Shown here: one piece after another, positions 10,699 to 22,330 of the stretch
Position numbering within the stretch: position 1 is the stretch's first letter
Layout: every line of letters begins with the position of its first letter
Origin: Diphasiastrum complanatum
Lineage: Eukaryota > Streptophyta > Lycopodiopsida > Lycopodiales > Lycopodiaceae
DNA: 64,000 nucleotides
Direction: 5' to 3'
NCBI GenBank assembly: GCA_029204225.1
Contig: CM055095.1
Location: 46,326,510 to 46,390,509, forward strand
Notes under the pieces: model-generated
Database searches by the model: none
The model's input: the letters and a program-made list of their open reading frames with translations, nothing else
Told to the model about the DNA's origin: nothing
Translations under genes and position numbers: made by a program

Positions 10699-13600
10699 GA
10701 GAGAGCGCGAGCGCGAGCGATGTGAGCCCGCAAGTCTGCGGGGCGGGCAGGCGTTTTGGGTGGGTAGGCAGGGTTTTGGTGGGTGGATAAATGGGAGGAA
10801 GATGTGAATGCAAAAAGAGCACCACAAGAGCCAAAAAGGACAAAGCAAATAATGTAGTACTCACCATTAATAAAAGCATGAGTAGATCACAAAAAGCAAA
10901 GAATAGAATGTGGCTTTTTCATGTTCTACAATGTCAACAAAGCTTTACTATATTGTCTGATTAAGGTTGAGGGCTCACAAATTCATATGACCGGTCAGGT
11001 TTTGAAAGTTTCATGTTGTAGTTTTGAAAGTAGACTGTCGATAGCATCAAGGAGATGAAAACAACAAAAATAGACTACATCCACCAAAACATTCCTCCAA
11101 CACCATAGGGGGATTATTGCACAGTTATAAAGGAATTGCTTTCAGCTAAATCTTAAACATAAATTTTAAATATAGACTACATCTAAATCCAACTAACAGA
11201 AACTAAAATCTGCTAGATGTACTTGAACCTAACCTCAATATAACATGGGCTAAGCATCAAGCATAAAAACAACCTATTTAAATAAATTATGAGCATAAAT
11301 TAAAACTTTTATATTTTTAATCTTAAATGACTACGAGAACCCAACTGTTAAAAAGTTTAACTTAAACAAAATGGATCTAAAGCGACTCCCCAAATCTCAA
11401 CATATACCAAATCTGAAACTATCTAAATCTTCCACATAAACTAAATCTCAAACATAAACTAAATCTAAAATTTAAATGTCCCTAACAAAAGCTTGTATTT
11501 GCTAGATGTACATGAACGTAATCTGATTACACTTTCCAAAGCCTAAACATAAACTAATTCTCAAGCTTAAACACAAACTATCTAAGTAAATCCTCAACAT
11601 ACTTGAGATCATCAACTATATAAGTCAGCACTGAGTAGTGAGCACAAAGTAGGAACTTCCCAACAAAGCTATGTTTATCATAATAAAGGAGAAGAAAAAG
11701 CTCGCTTACACTGTCCTTCAGCTTTACGCTCTAGAATAAAGGCGCCAAAAAGATCGGAGCTCCTTCACCTGCTGTCTTTGCTTCAAAGTCAGTACGAGAA
11801 GGTATTAAAATTTGTAGATCCATCAATAGGCAGAAAAACAACTTGAAAAGCAGCTCGTTTTGGGCACCTGGGCATCTTTTTAATGGATAATCCATTCAAG
11901 TTAAAATTTCTATCTATGACAATACAATTAGAACTTGTTCAGTGATAAAACATCTTGCAATGAAAAGAGTTACTATTTGCTAGCACGATACTCACGTGAG
12001 CTAGAGCACCTTTCAAGGACTAATTCCTTGAGATTGAAACCATGTGATCTGATCATGGTACTTTGGTTTGCGATGAATAGTAGCCTCTCTCTTCTGCCTC
12101 TTCTGCCTGGGGGCACATGATCTTTTGCAACATACCAAGCCTTTGCTGCAGGCTGACTGATCTGGGTTGCAGCGCACTATAAGCCTTTGTGTCGCAGGCT
12201 CGACTACTGATGTGTGTGGCTGTTCGAGCCCAAACATGTGATATGGTGGCTTGAAGGAGGACTGTTTGCAATATAATCAGAGAGCCGTTGTGCTCAAAAT
12301 CACCATCACAACACAACTCAGAGAATCAGTCACCATCACCATTGTAGCGCAAATCAGGAATGAGAACGAAGGAGATAACGAACGCAAACGAAAGAACAAG
12401 ATCTTCCCATCGACAATGAAGACCGAGCGAGAGAGCGCGTAACTTACTGGTCGTTGGTCTACTGATCCCTAGCCTGGACACGCTATCCAAGACCAGTCGT
12501 GGGCATGAAACACACTCTCTCTCTCTCTCATCGCTGAACCTGACTTCCCTCCCTTACTCCAATCTAATTTTTTATCTTCTTTCTGCCATTCCTTGATTAT
12601 GAGTTCCTCGCAATGCGAATTTGTACCTGGTTTCTGAATTTTTCTTTGTGTAGGTTTTATTTAGTTTCTGTATAGTTTGTTTTAATTCATTTTATCTTCT
12701 TGTATGAGTGAGAGAGACGACTGGGCAAAATTTGAGCTTGTCAAACTTTTTTATTACTGTAAGAAAAAAGGGTCTGTCTTATGTCCTTTTAACTCTTCTA
12801 TTTACTTGTCTAGTGAAAGAAAAGACTCTACCATGGCTCAGGCTTGCAAAATAAAATTTGCTTGCAAATAAAATATCTTCTACTGAATTTTGTTAAATTT
12901 TGATGCTGAACAGTTATTAATGTCTTTTTTCAGTTTATTTTATTTTGACTCTTTGTTTAAGTGGGAACTTGACAAATTTGTTGGGCTTGGCAAACATTTA
13001 TATATCAAACATCTCTCTTTCACGTGGGTTGATCTTGAGAACTCTTCAATAAAAGACCAACGCACAGATCGGTTAAAATAACTTTGATATAATCATCTAT
13101 TCTGTTGTTTCAGGCTTTCGATGAAAAATTATTCAATTTTCATTCCATTTTTTCTTCTTGTAATTTGTGCTTTCCAGCATTATACAGACTTCTTCTTCTA
13201 TGGTTCCTGTGTACAACCAATGTCTTAAGCTGTCTTGGTCAGATCTACTTACATCTATGCTACATTTGTTTATTTGTGATTATATAAGTTCTTTGTTCGA
13301 TTCGCTTGCTTCTTTATGGCTTAATTCACAATTTCACATACAGTTGATTGGTTATTAGAAGAAATTTTTTCTCTGGTTAACAACTCTCTTACAACTTGAC
13401 TTGACTTCAGATACTTGGAACAATTGTAATGCAAATTTTCTACTTGATCTGTTGTAGCATCAACTATATTATCGGGTAGTAGTACTGGTTGTCTCAAAGG
13501 TATATCTTTCATGGTCTTGCTTTTAGTTACATGCTATTATGTTACTTTTTCTTCTGTAGCAGGGCTACAATTCACTTCATCTGTTTCCATTAAACTGGCG

Positions 13601-15421
13601 AGGCAATCCATATTGCTTCCACAACAATCACCACTTAGATGGACGAATATGACAGACACGTGCAGATTGGCCCCATTATTTTTAGATGTGATAGAGGATC
13701 AATATATTTATCATCCAACACATACATTTGCAGGCAAGACATAGGGTAGTCCTGATGAGAAACATTAATGTCTTCGGCTATGGAATATCCTAGCCTAGGT
13801 GAGACAACGGTTTCTCATATACTTTATGGGTCTCATGAATTAATGCAGAGGTATTGAAATGTGAGTTATGAACAGATTTAGAGATATGGTGTCTCGAAGT
13901 ATAATGTGAGTTTAATCAATGAGCAGTGAACAGGTTACTAAAGATCATCAACAGTATCGTAGACAACGCCCTACAGGCAATGCAATTAAGTTTTCTTATG
14001 AGGAGGGTGAACATCTCAATAATCAGCAGTTCATAAACGAATTTCTCGAATGTCTCTAATCTCTATTTGTTGGCCTCTGAAGTATTGTAATCTTCTAGGA
14101 GACCCTAATTGCATGATATGAAAAAGAAGGGTGGTGACACTTTTGTAGGGAAATAATGTGCCCGATTGGGTGAATGCCCTTGGAGGGGGCATAAAAGGCC
14201 ATGTATTGTATTGTATGTAGATGTAAAGGCCGTTAACACTCCTTACATGCAAAAACATGCCCTCAATGTGGGCTTTTAAATGAATGATTTCTGAAATTAA
14301 GCTACTTTGCATGCTTCGAAGCACAACCTAAGAGGTTTATCTGTGTCTTGATATTGGTCGAGTCCCATACAATGGTGTTTGTTATTTGGTACTGTAGTGG
14401 CTTTCGCTTTTGCATAGAGAATTCACGTGGTTCTCGTACCCACTCGTGTCATTCAACAATCAATGAAATTTTGTGCTTCGCTGTTTACTTGTGTTAGTTG
14501 AGCTGTGTAGAAAATCAACATCCTAAAAGGAATTGCACGAGTTCAGTGACTATCAAACTTTGTGCTGTATCATTTTTTTACATTGTTGAACTTTGAGAAA
14601 AGCAACATTGTACTCAATGTCGAATAAGAGGTGCAGCAACAGTGTCACTTGATGTTCTTGTTGCAGTAGATTGTCAAATATTACAGGACCAATGGTGGCC
14701 AAAGTATCGCAAAGTTTTGCATGAAGTGTATGTGCTAATTGCCGATTATCATATGGCCCTAAAATTTTTGCATGCTCAAGCCAGTGAGAAGAAAGGACCA
14801 GTTCCAAATGTTTGAATGATTTTCCCAACTAGTTGAAATGTGTTTTCATGTTTCAGATTTTGTCGTTTCGACTATGCGGTTGCTACCTGTGAAAGCTTGT
14901 GTTCCCTTTTTACTTTCTTTGCCTCTGTACCTTGGAAGGCGACAGTTTCTTTGTTATGTAATAAGCTTATGCCAAACTGATGTTTTACAAGGGTGATGGT
15001 TCAAACAATCAAAAAATGTACATCATGTCTGTTGCCTGTCTCTTTGAAGCAGATGTCTGTTGCTGATCAACAAATGGTTTTCGCGGCAATGACAGAATCA
15101 CCTATAAGTGAAACTAATGATTGTACAATGATTAGCAAAGCCATTGAAGCAAAATTGAATGGATTGCGTGACATTATGGTGAAGGCAGAACTGCTTCGAT
15201 CTCAAACAGTTGCAGCGATAATTGACATTCTTACCCCGATACAAGCTGCACAATATGCAGTGGCCGCTTTGGAAATGACAACAGCTGTAAAAAAGTTAGG
15301 GAGCCAGCAACTTGATGCAACTCATTTGTCAACAGATCCACTTCCAAATGATGCATCTTGGTTTTCAAGGGGGCTTGAACTTGGGACCAAAGAAACTTTG
15401 GATGCCAAGCTAACCAATTGA
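9957..15421 (+). CDS. DOG1-domain protein (DOG1-like), two exons
   Basis: Coding exons are 9957-10409 (151 codons) and 15053-15421 (122 codons plus TGA), giving 273 aa. The donor CAG|GTACTT and acceptor TTGAAGCAG|ATG keep phase 0. The start is supported by an in-frame TGA at 9951-9953, two codons upstream. The product covers the whole DOG1 domain (PF14144): SFETFYSRW near the N terminus, WISPLEAGFLWMGGWRP at residues 71-87, and IDILTPIQAAQ at 208-218 in exon 2. There is no bZIP region, so it is a DOG1-like protein rather than a TGA transcription factor. In Arabidopsis, DOG1 controls seed dormancy with ABA-signalling phosphatases and binds haem; whether this one does is unknown. No disabling change is seen. 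The 4.6-kb intron is unusually long for the family. Confidence 0.88.
10653..10687. repeat. (AG)n microsatellite beside a G-run
   Basis: A run of about 17 AG units inside the intron, followed by GAGC-rich decay to ~10722 and preceded by G-runs at 10614-10629. Confidence 0.95.
12513..12528. repeat. short (CT)n tract
   Basis: About eight CT units in the DOG1-like intron. Confidence 0.85.
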
Positions 15422-15914
15422 GCCAACCCTTGAATGTCATATCACTTCCAAATGATGGTACAATAGTTGAAACAATCTAGTTAGTTGTACTTGTGTTATA
15501 ATGGGGACTTATACATCAGAGGTCTTTTGTGTGTAGCACGTGCTGTTCAATGGAATCTTTTTAAACATGACTGCTAAATTTGGAGTATAATTTCTCTTTA
15601 ACCATCATTTGAGTTCTCATCAATGAGCTCAAGTATGTGAGTTATGGTAGTGTTTGATACCATTCACTTTACTCAACATTGGTCTTCTGGTAGTTTGAAA
15701 TAGTTTAGTAAACCTGTTTATAAGGTGGGTGATGATCTTCAACATCTCTAAAATGTATTTGCATTTGACTAATCTAAAGTTTTTGTGAAAAGTGTTAGGA
15801 TTTGAAATCATAGGCACTTCAAATCCCTTAGCAGAGGGGATGGAATCGATTTGACTAGAGCATAAGTGAATTTAGCCTTGAAGAGATACCAATCTTTATT
15901 ACCTATGGGCAAGC

Positions 15915-15916
<2 letters not shown>
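15422..15916 (+). other. 3' flank of the DOG1-like gene
   Basis: AT-rich, presumably including the 3' UTR. No clear single polyadenylation site could be chosen and no other gene was seen. Confidence 0.4.

Positions 15917-15973
<57 letters not shown>
15917..15973. repeat. (AG)n microsatellite, ~57 bp
   Basis: Perfect AG repeat downstream of the DOG1-like gene. Confidence 0.97.
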
Positions 15974-15976
<3 letters not shown>

Positions 15977-16160
15977 TAGGCTGTTGTAGAGAAAAACTGA
16001 ATCGTGATTTGCTATTGGGCCATGTTTGCCCTAAAAGGTATTATATGGTGAGTTGAAAGTAATTTGAAGTGTAGTGAAGGGCAGACACGTTTTTTTAAGA
16101 GAACGTGCGAGATAGAAACTTCTGGAAAGAGAAATTTCAAGAGAAAACTCGAGCGATAGG

Positions 16161-16338
16161 TGGATCGAGAGAGATAGAGAGAGAGAGGGGGGGAGAGAGA
16201 CAGAGAGATGACAATGGCTGTGTTGGAGCAATCCGCAGCGATAGCAGGAACTTGCGATGGCATGGCCAATCCGAGTTGCTGATGAAGAGCTGCAGAACAG
16301 GGGAGCATTATGGCTCGCGTCTCCCTCATCATACACGG

Positions 16339-16387
<49 letters not shown>

Positions 16388-16580
16388 TATGGTGGGTGGG
16401 AGCTGAAGAATTTAATTGTCACCTATTGCGATGTTACGGGTGACAGCCGAGGCATCAGGTGAGAGAGACAGAGAGGAAGAAGGATGGAGAGAGCGCGCAA
16501 GAGAGAGAGAGAGAGGAAGGTGGAGAGAGAGAGATGGGGGGCCTGAGAGAGAGAGGAGAGAGAAAGAGAGAGAGATTGAT
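16161..16580. repeat. AG-rich block with a perfect (AG)n core
   Basis: A perfect (AG)n run at about 16339-16381 sits within longer GA-rich sequence (16163-16208 and 16458-16576). The Arg/Glu and Ser/Leu repeat frames on both strands are artefacts. Confidence 0.93.
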
Positions 16581-16750
16581 TGGTTGATTGATTCGTTCCA
16601 TTCTATCATGTAATGAAATGCTTTCGATTATGTAGGAATTTGTAATTTGAATCGTGAATGCTTCATGCAATCTGAGATTTCGTTAGAACTGTGACCTGCA
16701 TTTGCATTTGAATAAAGAGGGATTGAATAGGCCAAATCTAGGGCTAGGGC

Positions 16751-16768
16751 TGTTTTAGGGTTAGGGTT
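16751..16768. other. telo-box-like TTTAGGGTTAGGG motif
   Basis: The plus strand reads TTTTAGGGTTAGGGTTAC, with related AGGG motifs just before (16740-16750) and after (16775-16785). Plant telomeric repeats are TTTAGGG, and short interstitial copies (telo boxes) are common in plant promoters. Too short to be a former telomere. Confidence 0.5.
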
Positions 16769-16812
16769 ACATTCTTAGGGTTCTTGGGAGTGAAAATAGC
16801 GATAATGTGAGG

Positions 16813-16814
<2 letters not shown>

Positions 16815-16847
<33 letters not shown>

Positions 16848-16862
16848 GAGAGAGAGAGAGAG
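16815..16862. repeat. (AG)n microsatellite with one GTGAG interruption
   Basis: AG repeat interrupted once near 16844. Confidence 0.95.
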
Positions 16863-17588
16863 TTCATTTTAGATGTTTTGCATTAGATGAAAAACATTAG
16901 CTCGACCTTGATTTAAAGAGGAGAGGAGCTCTCTTGTGCTTCTTGCTAGTAGCTTCTAACCTCACAAAATCACAAAGCCAGAACCTGGAAAGAGAGGGAA
17001 AGTGGAACAATATATTCTTAGAACAGAGAATTTGATAACATGAAAAAGGCTTATATAAGGTAAGGCCAAGAGAATACGTCAAACACATGCATCAACAGAG
17101 ACTACAATAAAGGGGATTTCAGATCTCACAAAGAAATGATGAGATGAAAGTGGCATCATAAGACGAACCTTGTTGAACATAATAGGGTTTACTAACTATA
17201 TTGACAGTACGAAAATCTATTGGATCAGACATTTGATGAGTTTCTAATGCATGGAAATTACTCTTTGTCGGTGCAATCATTCTTGGTAGCTACTACCTAG
17301 TTTTCACTGTGGATCCCTAATAGTATGCCAATACATAATTAGTAGGCCTAACAGAGATCTTAGCAATTAGATGCTTAAGAAGTGTCAGCTGAAAATTCAG
17401 CAAGTAGTAGATTCTCTTATTGCCACCAAATCTGCTAATAAAGTAGCAGCCAGATTATAAGGATGTGTAAAAGAACTTATATGCTAGCTGCCATATTCTT
17501 GTAAACCATACCTGCCAAAGCATTGTTAGTTATGAGTCTGTGATATACAGCCACCAATTTAATGGAGACTTGGCACCTCAAAACAGTA
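16863..17588. other. no gene recognised
   Basis: AT-rich sequence with no domain, RNA or complete repeat visible. Confidence 0.5.
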
Positions 17589-17599
17589 GGAATCAGCCA

Positions 17600-17825
17600 T
17601 AGTTGCATCGAGCCCGCGGTTCGAACAGTTCGGACCCGGTTCGAATCGGAATTCGGTTTGAGCCAGATTTGGGGGAAAAAAAAAAACCCCCAAAAAGTTT
17701 TTTAAAAAAATTGTTTTGAATTTTTTTTTTTCGGTCCGAACCGTTTTCCGATTCGAACCTGGCCTGTCGGTTCGAACCTGAAAGAATTGGTTCAAATCGG
17801 CCGGTTCGAATCAGGGTGTAACCTT
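17600..17825. mobile_element. 226-bp MITE-like insertion with 11-bp target duplication
   Basis: The direct repeat GGAATCAGCCA lies immediately on both sides (17589-17599 and 17826-17836), marking an insertion. The ends are weakly inverted: AGTTGCATCGAG on the left, GGTTACACCCTG from the right on the other strand. The body is full of TTCGAA/GGTTCGAA palindromes and has a G5-A11-C5 centre followed by poly-T. An 11-bp target duplication fits Mutator-like elements. There is no coding capacity. A SINE is less likely because there is no terminal A- or T-tail. Confidence 0.65.
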
Positions 17826-18068
17826 GGAATCAGCCACTAAATCAGCACGGTGTTGGCTGCAGAAATAATTGGAAAAAGCTTGTGAATTCGAGTCGATACA
17901 AACGCCACCAAATGATCGATATTGTGAGACCAGTAGTCAACTCCTTGGCTAAGCACCTGGAGAAAGTCCACCAAAATATGTCTTGAAAACAATAACAAAA
18001 GATTTGTAAAAAATTGACATCTTGAGTAGAGCTCTTTGATAGCAGCCCTGTCTTTTTGGTAAGCTCTT

Positions 18069-18069
<1 letters not shown>

Positions 18070-18113
<44 letters not shown>
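18070..18113. repeat. (CT)n microsatellite
   Basis: Perfect CT repeat of about 42 bp. Confidence 0.97.
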
Positions 18114-18115
<2 letters not shown>

Positions 18116-18221
18116 GCTCCTCCAGCGGATCATCATGGCGGTTGTCTAGCAGTGATGGTGTTACATACCTATGTAACTAGCAGTACTTCAATAACCCCTA
18201 TGTGCCCATTTTCAAAGACTT

Positions 18222-18525
18222 CTAAATCTGATCTTTAGTTTATTTTTACTTTGGATTAGAAAAGATAGACTAAAAATTCTGTTTTTTTTTAAGGAAAGTT
18301 GTTTCACATAAAAGGTGGATTTAATTTTGTTATGGGTTTGTAAGTAAGCAACCCATCATAAACTAAATTACCTTTCATTTTGGTGTTTTGGTTTTTTCAC
18401 TAAACTTCAGTGGCCTTCAAATTTGATTTTTGATCTATTCTTACTTTGGATTAAGAAAGATAGATTACAAATTTTGCTTTTTGAAGGGAAGTTTTTTTAG
18501 AAAGTGGGTTTGATTTTGTTAAGTG
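18222..18525. repeat. diverged ~195-bp tandem duplication
   Basis: Blocks beginning near 18222 and 18417 share TTACTTTGGATTA followed by AGAAAGATAGA, then an A/T run and GTGGRTTTRATTTTGTTA. Identity is moderate. Confidence 0.65.
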
Positions 18526-19019
18526 TACATTGCTAGAAACATAAGTGAAACCAATTTTAAAATTTGGTAGTTGTAAATAAGTATTTGCCATAAAATCTAG
18601 CAATGGTTCATTATGAGTGATGTTATGGAAATTGAAAGAGGAATCCAACATGTAAATGAAAACGGAGATAAATTGTAAGTCATTTTCATGTGATTGAATT
18701 CAAAAAGTTTTAAACTTTTGGAAATTGAGCTTATTAATAGCAAGTATCCATAAGCATGTTGTTTTGTTCTAATCTTAGCCAAAATTTATTTCTTTTGTTG
18801 TTGCTTTGAATATTAGGATCACAATCAAGCCATTCCCATGGATCAATTAACCTCTAATCTTACCTTTAACTTATTTAAGCCTGGTAGTGTGGCACAAGCC
18901 TTACAACTCCTCTACCAACAAATTCAAGAGACAAACCACCAACTACATCGAAACTAATTCAAAGAATCAAGCTCGAGTCTAAGTTGGCCAATCAACGAAA
19001 ACATGTAGTACCTCCTCTC

Positions 19020-19720
19020 GTTAAAGTATATAAAGGGGAAAAGAAAGAGAGGAGTCTACAAGTAGTAAATTCATGGCTTAATGTGTGGAAAAAATATTTT
19101 ATCGTGAATCAATTTCTTAAAAGTGAAAAATTATTTACCCTACTATGTTTTTGAATGGAAAAGCTTTAGTATGGTGGGAGAACTTAGTAGCAAAAGGAAA
19201 ACAACCATTAACATGGAAGAGGTTTTGCCTAGTATTCAAGGAATCTTTTTTCCCTTGTTAGATGATTATGAACATTTTTAAAAGCTTTCGGTATTGACTA
19301 TGACAAAAGGGCTTGATCAATTTATTCAAGATTTCCATGAGTATCTTAATCCTTTTTACAGTGAAATACTTCCAAAGATACAGATGCTCATGTTCATTGA
19401 TGGTTTACCTAAGGGCTATCAAGTGGATGTTCGAATGAACCATCCCAACACCTTAGAAGATGCTATTAGGGCGTTGCAAAGTTGATACTCTTTAGCCACA
19501 TAAGAGTCATCACTCTAATGAGCAAAAGAAGAGTTTTTAATTGAAAAGGAAGGATAAATAAGCTACCAATGAGGTATTTTTTAATCCTAATTCTAAAAAA
19601 CCCAAACGCCACTCTAATGAACATCAATGTGGCAAGGACCTAGCGGAAGCTCGAAAGAAGAATCTTTACTTCAAGTGCAATTGAGAGGGTCACATTGCAC
19701 GTGATTGTGTAAAAAACAAA
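19020..19720 (+). pseudogene. gypsy gag fragment with broken zinc knuckle
   Basis: The retrotransposon gag pattern is visible in ALVWWENL, LTWKRFC and FIQDFHEY (19294-19485 is the longest open part). A stop interrupts the zinc knuckle near 19680, where a Cys-x2-Cys-x4-His-x4-Cys box would lie (FKCN, stop, EGHIARDC). Confidence 0.8.
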
Positions 19721-19756
19721 GACTCAATCTCAGGTATTATATCTCAAAGTAATGAG

Positions 19757-20083
19757 ATGAATATTTGTTTTCTTAGTTCGATGCTTTACGGACTTAATGA
19801 CTTAATTTGCATTAAGGGTAAAATTGGAGAACATATTGTTAATATACTTTTTGACATGAGATTCACTCATAATTTTATAAATGCAAATTTGGTGCAGATG
19901 CTAAACTTTCCCATCAAAAAAAGTGAGAAGAAGTATTGTGTGACAATGGCATCTGGATGTAATTCCGAACCTATGGATTATGTGGTTCCTAATATACCAT
20001 TGCACATAGAGGATTATTTTAAAAAACTAGAATTCCATGCTGTTAATTTGGCAAATGTGGATGTTGTTTTTGGGCAGCAATGA
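19757..20083 (+). pseudogene. gypsy aspartic protease fragment, active site altered
   Basis: The fold is recognisable from ILFDMRFTHNFINANLV and a downstream VDVVFGQQ. The catalytic Asp is kept, but the usual D-S/T-G reads D-M-R, so activity is not expected. Confidence 0.8.
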
Positions 20084-20104
20084 TATTATGATAAGAATAA
20101 ATTT

Positions 20105-21130
20105 TTGATAATTGATTTTGTTAAAAAATCTTTAACTTTTATGCATGATTGTTCTTTAATAAAGATTAGTGCTAGTTTAAGTATTGATGCTACTAGTATT
20201 AAATCTTACTCTAAACATGAATTTAATTCTTTGATAAAAAACACAGAGTATAAAGTTTATTTATGTTTTCACAAAAACCTAATTTGTTGCAATGATGAGA
20301 TTCTTAAACTTAATGCCATGAACATACCTAGTGAGAACACTCCTGAATTTGAAGCCTATAGTGAACTTAGGCAAGAATTTAATGATGCTTTTCTAGACAT
20401 TCTTGTAAGTTTACCACCTGAAAGGTTTGTAGATCACAAGATTGACCTTATATCTGGTTCAATTCTTATTGCACAATACCCTTATAGGATGAGTGCATCG
20501 GAAGAGGCTGAAAAACAAAGGCCATTAAGTGATTATCTAGAGAAAGGGTGGGTTAAATCTAGTAAGTTTCCTTGGGCATCACCAGTGATTTTGGTTGCCA
20601 AGAAAGATGAGACTATAAGGTTTTGCGTGAATTATAAAAAATTGAACAAAGTTACAATTAAGAATAAGTATCCACTACCGCGAATGGATGAACTAATAGA
20701 TTATCTTGGTGGTGCAAGGTACTTTACCAAGATAGATCTAAGATCAAGGTTTCATTAGATTCACATTAAGGTAGAGGATATACCTAAGATGAGTTTTCAA
20801 ACTCAATTTGGACACTACGAGTTTTTGGTGCTTCCATTTGGTTTAATTAATGCACCAACAACTTTTCAAAAAATGATGAAGACTTGTTCAGCCATATTTG
20901 AGAAGATTTGTGGTAGTGTTCTTGGATGATATCCTAGTATTTAATAAGACTTTGACGGAACATAAAGAGCATCTTAGGATTGTCTTGGACATCTTAAGAA
21001 GGGAAAAGCTCTTTTCCAAAGAGTCTAACTGTGACTATTTTGCTAGAAGAATTATCATACATGGGACATAAGATTTTCAAACGGGGAGTAGAAATAGAGG
21101 CCAATCGTATCTGAAGGGTTATTGAATGGC
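20105..21130 (+). pseudogene. gypsy reverse transcriptase, interrupted
   Basis: The first 217 codons are open (20105-20758). They include [10 protein letters not shown], the [10 protein letters not shown] block, YPLPRMDEL and FTKIDLRS, which holds the first catalytic Asp. After a stop come [17 protein letters not shown] and, in a shifted frame near 20917, VFLDDILVF, the active-site box. At least three disruptions are present. Confidence 0.9.
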
Positions 21131-21339
21131 CAATACTTACTACAGTTCGAGAAATCAAGTCATTTTTGGGTTTCGTGGGATTTTTCCATCCGCATATATC
21201 CCAAATTGCTAGGATGACATTTCCTCCCCCTCAAGCTTTGAAAGGCTTTAAGAAACTTAGCCGGAGGTCTAAGAGTCCACTAGTGGTGTGGACGGAGGAT
21301 AGAAATAATAGTTTTGAGGTAAGAAAAGTATGACAACAA

Positions 21340-21720
21340 CACAACACCACTCTTGATCATTGGCAATTCTAAGAAACCAATTGTGGTTATGACCGATGCT
21401 AGTGATTATTGGATTGGAGCCGTCTTGATGCAATATGGACCTCATGTTGCATTTGAAAGCAAGAAACTCAATCCGGCTTAATCTAGTTAGTGTACCTATG
21501 AAAATGAGTTTTATGCTATTATTCACGCCTTGAAAATATGGCGACATTATTTGTATGGAGCCAATTTGATGTTTTGACTGATCACCAAACACTCTATTAT
21601 TTCTGTGATGTTACATATTTAAAAGAGAGACAAGCTAGATGGGCTGAGCTAATGTAGGTATTCGACTTCTCAATACGTTATTGTAAAGGAAGTCAAAATA
21701 CTCTAGCAGATACTTTGAGT
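21340..21720 (+). pseudogene. gypsy RNase H fragment
   Basis: VVMTDASDYWIGAVL (21383 onward) carries the first catalytic Asp. CTYENEFYAIIHALKIWRHY follows after stops. Confidence 0.85.
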
Positions 21721-21952
21721 CGTTTACCAGTTATTAATCAGTTAAGCTTTACTGATATACAATTGGGATTATCTCAGTCTCTCCAAGGATTTTTGAGTCC
21801 GATTCATTTTTTGGAAAGTATTGGCAACAAGTACTTTCTAGGGTCGATTCAAGTAAGCATGATTTCTAGAATCAAGGAAAGATTGAAATGGATTTTGCTA
21901 TACAAAATGGAATCTTGTTTCATAAAGGCAAGAATGTGTATCGGAGAATGAC

Positions 21953-22327
21953 ATGGTTAGGGCCCAAATCTTGCATGAGTGTCATGATAGTCCATGCGCA
22001 GGACATCCGGGTATACAAATAACACTTGACTTAGTTAGGCGGCACTTTTGGTGGCCTAAGATGAAAAGTCAAGTAGAGCCTTATGTATTCAAATGTACTA
22101 AGTGTCAATTATATAAAGCTAAAAGGCTAAAAGCTAGTGGCCTATTACATCTATTGGATATTCCTACTAGAAAGTGGGAAAATATTGCTATGGACTTTGT
22201 GGTCGGGCTTCCACGTACAGGGAAGGGCCATGATTCTATTTGGGTTATTGTTGACAGACTTATGAAGTTTGTTCAATTTATTCCAACTAAAACTACGATG
22301 AATAAATATGGGCTTATAGAAATATAG
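21953..22327 (+). pseudogene. gypsy integrase N-terminal fragment
   Basis: The zinc-binding HHCC region is present (HECHDSPCAGHPG and CTKCQLYKA). So is the start of the core with its first catalytic Asp (WENIAMDFVVGLP). The remaining DDE residues are lost at the truncation near 22327. Confidence 0.88.
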
Positions 22328-22330
22328 AAA

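Larger units (their letters stand above)
10410..15052 (+). other. 4,643-bp phase-0 intron of the DOG1-like gene
   Basis: Bounded by GT at 10410-10411 and AG at 15051-15052. It holds a G-run, an (AG)n tract, AT-rich sequence and no recognisable second gene. Open frames inside are short and unrelated to known families. A poorly conserved gene or RNA hidden here cannot be excluded. Confidence 0.8.
19020..22330 (+). mobile_element. degenerate Ty3/gypsy retrotransposon
   Basis: Domains lie in the order gag, zinc knuckle, protease, RT, RNase H, integrase, which is the Ty3/gypsy order. Many stops and frameshifts, a changed protease active site and truncation inside integrase mark a dead copy. LTRs, PBS and PPT were not found, so the boundaries are set by the outermost recognisable coding sequence. 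Confidence 0.9.

Noticed and set aside
14993-15052. Upstream start for the second DOG1-like exon
   Set aside because: The frame continues upstream, but CAG at 15050-15052 after a pyrimidine-rich stretch gives an acceptor in phase with exon 1, and the DOG1 match begins only after it.
16740-16785. Former telomere
   Set aside because: Only a few TTTAGGG-like units are present. A telo-box or chance run is sufficient.
17600-17825. tRNA-derived SINE, because of GGTTCGA B-box-like words
   Set aside because: The words occur many times in both orientations, there is no A-box at the right distance and no terminal A/T tail, and the ends are weakly inverted.
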